From assembly GCA_003696875.1 (NCBI GenBank), contig RFHL01001003.1:1-5808 (forward strand): a DNA stretch of 5,808 nucleotides, given 5' to 3'. Both the position numbers and the translations under genes were made by a program. Positions 1 through 4,625 of the stretch are shown piece by piece; within the stretch, counting starts at the first letter, position 1; each line of letters begins with the position of its first letter. Origin of the DNA: Bacteroidota bacterium. Lineage in GTDB: Bacteria; Bacteroidota; Bacteroidia; J057. Below the pieces are notes generated by a model. That model had not been told where the DNA came from, did no database searches, and was given only the letters and a program-made list of their open reading frames with translations.

Positions 1-995
1 CCGGTATTTCGATTGGGGCCAACAACACCATCACCAATACCGGCGACACCGATGGCAGCGACGACATCAACACCGGCGATGCCGCCGGTGGCGACCTGAG
101 CGGGACCTACCCGGACCCGACCGTAGCCGCCTTGCAGGGCTTTGCAGTGGCAGGTACGACGCCTGGTACCGACGAGGTGCTGAAGTGGAATGGCACCGCC
201 TGGGCCCCGGCCGCGGATGATACTACGGCCCTGACGGCCGGTACCGGGATCGCCATTGGGGCCAACAACACCATCACCAATACCGGCGACACCGACGGCA
301 GCGACGACATCAACACCGGCGATGCCGCCGGTGGGGATCTGAGCGGGACCTACCCGAATCCCACCGTAGGGGCCCTGCAGGGGACGGCTGTGGTGGGAAC
401 CACGCCGCAGAACCTGGAAGTGCTCAAGTTTGACGGGACCAACTGGGGACCTGACACCCTGGGAACGGCCGACCTGATTGCCAATAGCAACCTGATCCCC
501 ACGGCCGATCAGACCTATGATCTGGGTTCGGGCGCCTTGGCCTGGAACAACATCTACTCCTTTAATGCCCTGAACGTCACCTCGGACCGGCGGGCCAAGG
601 AAGATGTGCAGGACCTGAATTACGGGCTCAATGAGATTCTGAAGCTCCGCCCCGTTTCCTACAACTGGAAAGATCGGGTCAGTGATCATCGTTACCTGGG
701 CCTGATTGCTCAGGAGGTGTCTCCGGTATTGGGCGAAATTGTCAACACACATCGCCTGGAGATTGATCCCCTCACGGGCCAAAGCCGCCGGGTGGAGCTC
801 AACCGCTACAGCATCCGCTATACCGAACTGTTGCCGGTAATGATCAAGGGCATGCAGGAGCAGCAAAGCCTGATTGAGGCCCAGCAGGAGAAGATCGAGG
901 CGCAAGAGGCCCGCATCCGTGAACTCGAAGCCCAGCAGGATCTGCTGCAGCAAATGGAAGCCCGCCTGCGGGCGCTGGAAACCAAAGAAGAATAA
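1..995 (+). CDS. Fibre-like repeat protein with C-terminal Peptidase_S74 chaperone domain (5' partial)
   Basis: The reading frame is open from base 3 to the TAA at 993-995, so 330 residues are visible and the true start lies upstream. Residues 1-150 are two copies of an 81-residue repeat containing the SGTYPNPTV-type motif common in bacterial and phage fibre proteins. Residues 164-186 form a TYDLGS...W.NIYS segment that often precedes S74 domains. The S74 domain begins at SDRRAKEDV. Ser194 and Lys199 have the five-residue spacing of the Ser-Lys dyad described for the endosialidase chaperone, and YLGLIAQEV (231-239) is the second conserved block. Residues 280-330 are a Gln/Glu-rich coiled coil. 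In known S74 proteins this domain trimerises the fibre and then cuts itself off. By analogy, cleavage would fall just before Ser194 and release about 137 residues. No phage genes are visible, so a bacterial surface fibre or adhesin is more likely than a prophage tail fibre. The next gene starts 3 bases downstream. Confidence 0.9.
   Translation, partial: GISIGANNTITNTGDTDGSDDINTGDAAGGDLSGTYPDPTVAALQGFAVAGTTPGTDEVLKWNGTAWAPAADDTTALTAGTGIAIGANNTITNTGDTDGSDDINTGDAAGGDLSGTYPNPTVGALQGTAVVGTTPQNLEVLKFDGTNWGPDTLGTADLIANSNLIPTADQTYDLGSGALAWNNIYSFNALNVTSDRRAKEDVQDLNYGLNEILKLRPVSYNWKDRVSDHRYLGLIAQEVSPVLGEIVNTHRLEIDPLTGQSRRVELNRYSIRYTELLPVMIKGMQEQQSLIEAQQEKIEAQEARIRELEAQQDLLQQMEARLRALETKEE
3..452 (+). 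repeat. Two in-frame 243-bp (81-residue) coding repeats, second copy partial
   Basis: Copy 1 spans 3-245 and copy 2 spans 246-452, at an exact 243-base offset. Bases 12-91 match 255-334 at 79 of 80 positions, the one difference being silent (GAT/GAC at codon 51-53). Similarity then declines but remains clear through VLK(W/F)(N/D)GT.W.P. The first copy is cut by the window edge or begins close to it, so more copies probably lie upstream. The sharp contrast between a near-identical first third and a diverged remainder suggests recent gene conversion or slippage limited to that block. Confidence 0.93.
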
Positions 996-998
996 GCC

Positions 999-1532
999 AT
1001 GCGCAGAATCATGTTGATATGGGGCATCATCCTCGGCGGCCTCCTGGCCGCCGGGGCCCAGCCCACCTACACCCTCGAACGTTGGGTCTTCACCCCGCTG
1101 GGAGATAGCCCCGAAGAAGCAGGGATTGAACTCTCCTACACCCTGGGCGAGCCCGTGACCCGGACAGCCACCTCCTTTAGCGGGACCCTGACCGTCACCC
1201 AGGGCTTTCAGCAGCCCGACGAACTGGGCAACCACACCGTTTACATCGACGGCCCCCTGCTAGCCGAACTCAGCTACGAAGTTTTCCCCAATCCAAGCCC
1301 CGACCGCATCTTTGTACGCTTATCCTCCGACCGCGTCCTGAAGGTCAGGCTGATGGTGTATGATCTGCGCGGCCGGGAGACTCCCGTCGCCCCTCAGGAT
1401 CTGCAAGTCAGCAGCCAGCCCCAACAGGCGGTGCTGGACCTTACCCCCGTCGCCGACGGCATCTATCTTTTGGCTATCTTGCACGAAGACGGCCGGCTTA
1501 TGAAGACCTTCCGCATCGAGCGTCTCCACTGA
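999..1532 (+). CDS. Small secreted protein with T9SS type A C-terminal sorting domain
   Basis: This 177-residue protein begins with a signal peptide (MRRIMLIWGIILGGLLAAGA, probable cut after Ala20), so it enters the periplasm by Sec. Residues 43-72 carry a pattern often seen in Bacteroidota secreted proteins (ELSYTLGEPV...LTVTQGFQQP). Residues 93-177 match the Por_Secre_tail sorting domain: VFPNP at 95-99, a VYDLRGRE strand-turn at 120-127, LDLTPVADGIYLL at 146-158, and a final basic strand KTFRIERL. In known T9SS cargo this domain directs passage through the outer membrane and is removed by the sortase on attachment or release. Only about 70 residues remain between signal and sorting domain, so there is little room for an enzyme. 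A structural or anchoring role with the preceding fibre protein is inferred from the 3-base spacing. The ATG at 999 is the only start that gives a full signal peptide. Confidence 0.9.
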   Translation: MRRIMLIWGIILGGLLAAGAQPTYTLERWVFTPLGDSPEEAGIELSYTLGEPVTRTATSFSGTLTVTQGFQQPDELGNHTVYIDGPLLAELSYEVFPNPSPDRIFVRLSSDRVLKVRLMVYDLRGRETPVAPQDLQVSSQPQQAVLDLTPVADGIYLLAILHEDGRLMKTFRIERLH

Positions 1533-1540
1533 TTTCAGAT

Positions 1541-2020
1541 ATGAATGTACGCGCTGCCATGCCCCGATTGATCCTGTGTTTCGCCCTTACCCTGGGACTG
1601 TCCACCGCCCTGCCTGCCCAGGTCCTGACTGGTATCAGCCCCAGCGTGGCGCTGGACTTTGGGTATCCGGACCTTGCTGTCCTCGACGACCTGGAGTTTC
1701 AGGATGAAAACAACAACGACAACATTGATCCGGGCGAGCTGATCCAGATCAGCTTCACCCTCGAAAACACCGGCAAATATCCCGCCATCGGGGTGCTGAT
1801 CCTGCCCGAGGAGCTCAACCGCATCTCTGGCATCGACCTGCCCGAGAGCGTGCGCGTCGGCAACATGGAGCCCGGCGACCGGCGCAAGGTGCGCGTCGGC
1901 ATCGCTGCGGAGGCAGGCCTGCAGCAGGGCAGTGCCAGCTTCATCTTTAAAATCCTCGAAAACGGCTCCTACGACAACATTTCTGTCGTCTATGGGGTCG
2001 GAACCGGCAAAAAGGAGTAG
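1541..2020 (+). CDS. Small exported protein with Ca-loop-like segment and CARDB-like domain, function unknown
   Basis: The protein is 159 residues long. An N-terminal signal peptide ends near LPA (probable cut after Ala26), and no lipobox cysteine is present. Residues 52-79 (EFQDENNND, then IDPGE, then FTLENTGK) resemble the start of the immunoglobulin-like modules found in secreted and caspase-like proteins of Bacteroidota, where an Asp/Asn-rich loop leads into a strand ending in NTGK. Residues 55-66 fit a 12-residue EF-hand or dockerin spacing: Asp55, Asn57, Asn59, Ile62, Asp63, Glu66. The remainder reads as beta strands with a conserved-looking PGD turn (111-113), as in CARDB-type folds. 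It stands alone here rather than as part of a larger protein. The gene starts 8 bases after the T9SS cargo gene, so co-transcription is likely. A second ATG at 1559 would still give a signal peptide and cannot be excluded. I do not recognise a specific family. Confidence 0.8.
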   Translation: MNVRAAMPRLILCFALTLGLSTALPAQVLTGISPSVALDFGYPDLAVLDDLEFQDENNNDNIDPGELIQISFTLENTGKYPAIGVLILPEELNRISGIDLPESVRVGNMEPGDRRKVRVGIAAEAGLQQGSASFIFKILENGSYDNISVVYGVGTGKKE

Positions 2021-2026
2021 GCCCCC

Positions 2027-3595
2027 TTAGCCCAGCCAACCGGGCAGGTTGATCGCCACCGTGGTGATCACAAAGAACCACAGCAACAATATCAGCGCCT
2101 CCCGGCTGAAAAACGGTTGGGACCCATCCTCCACCGGCCGGGACAGGCCCGGCAGCAGGTAGCTGGCCGCCATCCCGACCAGAAAGGTCGCGGCCGTTCC
2201 GGTCAGATTCCACCAGATCCAGAAGAGGCGCTCTTCTCCCACCACCAGCCAGAGCAGCAGGTTTAGCCCTACACCCGCCACCAGCCCCACGTTGGCGGCC
2301 AGCGGGTGCGTGCGCCTGCTCAGCAGCGCCAGCAGGAAGGTCGCCAGCACCGGCCCGTAAAAGACCGAGCCGATCTTGTTGATCGCCTCGACCACCGTCT
2401 TGGCGATGCCGCCGGCCAGAAAGGCGATGCCGATGCAGGCAATCCCCCAGCCCAGCGAAGCCCACTTGGCGTAGCGCAGCTGCGCCTCGGCCGGTGTCTG
2501 CGGCCGCAGGCGCACGATGAAGTCCCGCACCGTGGTCGCACTCAGCGAGTTGACCGCCGAGCTGAGTGACGACATCGCGGCGGCAAGAATCGCCACCAGC
2601 AGCAAGCCCCGGATGCCCGAGGGCAGATAGTTGGCGATGAAAATCGGCATCATATAGTCCGGGTGATCGGCCGGGATTTGCTGGCCAAAGGCCGGCTCGG
2701 ACAAGGCAAAAGTCCCCACGATGAGCCCCATGAGGCAGTAGGCCAGGGTGATGGGGAATCGAGCCACGCCATTGAACAGCAGGGCCTTGCGCACTGTGCC
2801 GTAATCCCGGGCCGAGAGGGCCCGCTGCACCTCGCTCTGATCGCAGCCGTAGTAGGAGGCGTAGAGAAAAAAGCCCCCCAGCAGCATGGGCCAGAAGCCG
2901 AATCCGTCGTCTTCGCCCAGGCCCCAGACCGAAAAGTCAATCGCCTGCAGGCGATCCGGGTCCAGTTGGCTGGCAAAGGCCTCCCAGCCGCCCAGCTGAT
3001 GCAGGCCAAAAAAGATGCAGACGACGATCCCGCTGAGTAGCAAAATCATCTGCACCGCATCGCCCCAGACCACCGCCTTCATCCCGCCCTGATAGGCATA
3101 GACGATGGTCACGATGCCCGAGCCAATGATCGTCTGCCAGAGTGGGATGCCCAGCACGTTGGCCAGGACAAAGGCCATGGTGTAGAGCATGATGCCCGTG
3201 GCCGCCGAGCGGCTGAGCTGAAAGACCCCGCTGATCAGGATGCGCGTCCGCTGGTCGAAGCGGCGCTCCAGATATTCGTAGATCGTCACCACCCCCGAGC
3301 GGTACAGCCGTGGCAGGTGCAGGGTGATCAGGAAGACCATTGCCAGCGGCACCGCCAGGTCATAGCTCAGCCATTTGAGCCCGCCTCCGGCCCGGATGCC
3401 CACAAAGGCCGAGGCCGACAGAAAGCTCACGGCTGAGAGCTGCGTAGCCATGGTCGAGAGCCCCAGCTCAAACCAGCCAAAGCTGCGCCCGCCGAGGTAG
3501 TAGTCTTCTTCGTCCTTTTGCTGCTTGAAGAAGTAGCCCAGGGCCAGCAGCCCAAGCGCATAGGCCACGATGATCGCGAGATCCAGGAGGTCCAT
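2027..3595 (-). CDS. Sodium:solute symporter (SSS/SLC5 family)
   Basis: This complete 522-residue inner-membrane transporter has the length usual for the family and about 13 hydrophobic segments. It should couple uptake of a solute to Na+ entry. Diagnostic parts are the first helices with YYLGGRSFGW (32-41) and LSTMATQLSAVSFLSA (46-61), the SSS signature QGGMKAVVWGDAVQ (169-182), and AAAMSSLSSAVNSLSA (338-353). Aligned by eye to vSGLT, the Na2 sodium site would be Ala50, Leu53, Ala339, Ser342 and Ser343, so the site looks intact. The overall pattern resembles the NIS/SMVT-like branch of SLC5 (iodide, vitamins, monocarboxylates, sialic acid). The substrate cannot be assigned from sequence, and no catabolic neighbour gives a hint. 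The ATG at 3595 yields a normal first helix. The gene is convergent with the left operon, with 6 bases between stop codons, and divergent from the TetR gene. Confidence 0.95.
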   Translation of the reverse strand: MDLLDLAIIVAYALGLLALGYFFKQQKDEEDYYLGGRSFGWFELGLSTMATQLSAVSFLSASAFVGIRAGGGLKWLSYDLAVPLAMVFLITLHLPRLYRSGVVTIYEYLERRFDQRTRILISGVFQLSRSAATGIMLYTMAFVLANVLGIPLWQTIIGSGIVTIVYAYQGGMKAVVWGDAVQMILLLSGIVVCIFFGLHQLGGWEAFASQLDPDRLQAIDFSVWGLGEDDGFGFWPMLLGGFFLYASYYGCDQSEVQRALSARDYGTVRKALLFNGVARFPITLAYCLMGLIVGTFALSEPAFGQQIPADHPDYMMPIFIANYLPSGIRGLLLVAILAAAMSSLSSAVNSLSATTVRDFIVRLRPQTPAEAQLRYAKWASLGWGIACIGIAFLAGGIAKTVVEAINKIGSVFYGPVLATFLLALLSRRTHPLAANVGLVAGVGLNLLLWLVVGEERLFWIWWNLTGTAATFLVGMAASYLLPGLSRPVEDGSQPFFSREALILLLWFFVITTVAINLPGWLG

Positions 3596-3611
3596 ACATC
3601 AGGAATTTTCC

Positions 3612-3642
3612 CCAATATAAACCTTGCGGAAAGGGGAGGCAA
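3612..3642 (-). promoter_or_regulatory. Possible Bacteroidota-type promoter for the symporter
   Basis: Reading the minus strand, a TTG at 3642-3640 is followed after exactly 20 bases by TATATTGG (3619-3612). This compares with the Bacteroidota consensus TTG, 19-20 bases, TAnnTTTG, with one mismatch in the -7 box. Transcription would start near 3606 and leave a 5' leader of only about 10 bases before the ATG at 3595. The match is short, so chance is possible. Confidence 0.4.
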
Positions 3643-3657
3643 ATAGGGGGGAGAGGA

Positions 3658-3777
3658 GGGCGTGTCCCCCTCCGGCGCCAAAGACGCCTCCGGGGGCCGG
3701 GCTCCTCCGGGCTCTCCCGCAAGGCGGGATCGGTCCCTCCCTCCGGTCGCGACTACCCCTGCGGATCCCTCACGCCC
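3658..3777. repeat. Structured intergenic element bounded by GGGCGTG / CACGCCC
   Basis: A perfect 7-base terminal inverted repeat (GGGCGTG at 3658-3664, CACGCCC at 3771-3777) encloses 106 bases dense in secondary structure. A two-part stem pairs CCCCC (3666-3670) with GGGGG (3692-3696) and GGCG (3674-3677) with CGCC (3685-3688). CCGGGCTC occurs twice (3697-3704 and 3707-3714). TCCCGC-AAG-GCGGGA forms a tight hairpin (3715-3729). GTCGCGAC (3746-3753) is palindromic. The overall layout (GGGCGTG, a CCGGGCT motif, and an ATCCCTCACGC end) matches my recollection of an intergenic element scattered through Bacteroidota genomes. It is probably a REP-like mobile or structured repeat, but I could not test copy number. 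Confidence 0.6.
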
Positions 3778-3832
3778 CGCCCAGCCATCGCCGCAGCAAA
3801 GACAGGCCCCACCTAAAGCTTACTCCCTGTCC

Positions 3833-3856
3833 GAAAATTATTTTCCCCGAATGGGG
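3833..3856. promoter_or_regulatory. Two adjacent small palindromes
   Basis: GAAAAT-T-ATTTTC (3833-3845) is a perfect 6-1-6 inverted repeat. It overlaps TCCCC-GAAT-GGGGA (3844-3857), a perfect 5-4-5 inverted repeat. They mark the border between the GC-rich element and the AT-richer segment upstream of the TetR gene. They could be protein-binding sites or the edge of the repeat element. No consensus was recognised. Confidence 0.35.
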
Positions 3857-3883
3857 ATGATAATCAGCCGACTAATGCCAGGC

Positions 3884-3902
3884 TGCCAAAAATCATTTGG
3901 CA
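3884..3902. promoter_or_regulatory. Operator-like palindrome TGCCAAA-N5-TTTGGCA
   Basis: This is a perfect 7-5-7 inverted repeat of 19 bases, about 60 bases upstream of the TetR start. An alternative outer arm, AATGCCA at 3874-3880, is the perfect complement of TGGCATT at 3898-3904, so the same half-site is present three times (TGCCA at 3876 and 3884, TGGCA at 3898). Such symmetry suits a dimeric DNA-binding protein. No U-tract follows, so it is not a typical intrinsic terminator. Confidence 0.45.
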
Positions 3903-3924
3903 TTCTCCCAACGATTTCCGATTA

Positions 3925-3956
3925 TTAACCCTATGGTTAAACCAACTGGTTAGTTG
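3925..3956. promoter_or_regulatory. Tandem palindromes, candidate TetR operator
   Basis: Two perfect inverted repeats lie just ahead of the TetR start at 3963. They are TTAACC-CTAT-GGTTAA (3925-3940) and CAACT-GGTT-AGTTG (3943-3956). Both have 4-base spacers, and their centres are 17 bases apart. A third, GGTT-A-AACC (3935-3943), bridges them. TetR-family dimers commonly bind such symmetric sites over their own promoter, so this is the best candidate for autoregulation of the regulator and efflux genes. The assignment rests on position and symmetry only. Confidence 0.5.
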
Positions 3957-3962
3957 CTTTTT

Positions 3963-4595
3963 ATGTCCGACGATTCCAACACCAAAGACCGCATCCTGGC
4001 CGCTGCCCGGCAAGAGTTTTATCAGAAGGGCCTGGCCGGAGCCCGGATGGCCGCCATCGGCGAAGCCGCCGGGGTCAACAAGGCCATGCTGCACTACTAC
4101 TTCAGGACCAAGCAGGATCTGTTCGAAGAAGTGTTTATCTCGGCCTTTGGCCAGGTGATCGCCCCGATTCCGGGGATCCTGATGGGGGAGGGGGGCCTTA
4201 TGGATCGTATCTCCCGGCTCTCGGCTTACTATCACGATACCCTGACCCAGACCCCGGAGCTACCTGTTTTTGTCATGAATGCCCTGCAGGCGGAGGGAGG
4301 AGGCCTGCTGAAACGGGTGCTGGAGCGGGCCCAGATTCCCCTGCCCCAGATGCTGCCTGTGCTTATGGAGAAGATTCGGGCCGAGCTGTCGGAAGGCCCC
4401 TATCGGGAGATGGACCCCCGGGAAGTCTTCCTCAACGTGGTCTCCATGTCGGTCTTTCCCTTCATGCTCAAGCCTTTTCTGATGACCCTCTTCAGCATGG
4501 AAGAGGCTGATTTTCGAGCTTTTATAGATCAGCGCCGGGAGACGGTGCCGGCTTTCTTGCGGCAGGCTCTGGAGTTGCCCGCCGATCATTCCTGA
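3963..4595 (+). CDS. TetR/AcrR-family transcriptional regulator
   Basis: This is a 210-residue regulator, typical in length for the family. The N-terminal TetR_N domain is clear: helix 1 DRILAAARQEFYQKGL (9-24), then the helix-turn-helix at 29-48 (MAAIGEAAGVNKAMLHYYFR) and the following TKQDLFEEVF (49-58). The C-terminal part (about 70-200) is helical and would form the ligand pocket and dimer interface; its ligand is unknown. ATG at 3963 is chosen over an in-frame TTG at 3954, because the TTG lies inside the palindrome cluster and adds only three residues. A TolC-family gene follows after 30 bases, the usual arrangement in which a TetR repressor controls an efflux operon and is released by a compound the pump exports. 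That role is inferred from context. Confidence 0.94.
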   Translation: MSDDSNTKDRILAAARQEFYQKGLAGARMAAIGEAAGVNKAMLHYYFRTKQDLFEEVFISAFGQVIAPIPGILMGEGGLMDRISRLSAYYHDTLTQTPELPVFVMNALQAEGGGLLKRVLERAQIPLPQMLPVLMEKIRAELSEGPYREMDPREVFLNVVSMSVFPFMLKPFLMTLFSMEEADFRAFIDQRRETVPAFLRQALELPADHS

Positions 4596-4625
4596 TCTGG
4601 TTTTACCCGCTATCAATCCGATGTT

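Larger units (their letters stand above)
3596..3962. other. Divergent intergenic region, no credible gene
   Basis: These 367 bases separate the symporter (leftward) from the TetR gene (rightward). Open frames across it have low-complexity, proline- and arginine-rich translations with no recognisable domain, so I call no gene. Composition changes sharply. The part nearest the symporter is AT-rich, 3645-3815 is very GC-rich and structured, and 3816-3962 is AT-richer with many short palindromes. It must hold the promoters for both genes. I saw no tRNA, riboswitch or CRISPR pattern. Confidence 0.8.

Noticed and set aside
132..995. Treating the S74 gene as a complete 287-residue protein starting at TTG 132
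   Set aside because: The frame stays open upstream to base 3 and encodes a near copy of the downstream repeat, so the TTG is an internal Leu codon.
1..995. Prophage tail-fibre gene
   Set aside because: The S74 domain is phage-like, but the two genes downstream are signal-peptide proteins, one a T9SS cargo, and no phage structural, lysis or integrase gene is visible. The unseen upstream side means this is unlikely rather than excluded.
2306..3040. Forward open frames inside the symporter gene
   Set aside because: They are antisense to a complete, well-conserved transporter, and their translations show no family features.
3715..3737. Intrinsic terminator from the TCCCGC-AAG-GCGGGA hairpin
   Set aside because: No T-tract follows on either strand, and both flanking genes are transcribed away from it, so there is no transcript for it to end.
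3624..3928. Two overlapping small forward frames of 78 and 88 residues in the intergenic region
   Set aside because: They run through the structured GC-rich element, and the translations are Pro/Arg/Ser low complexity with no domain.
3954..3962. TTG at 3954 as the TetR start
   Set aside because: It lies within the palindrome AGTTG arm and adds only Met-Leu-Phe. The ATG at 3963 gives a normal TetR N-terminus.
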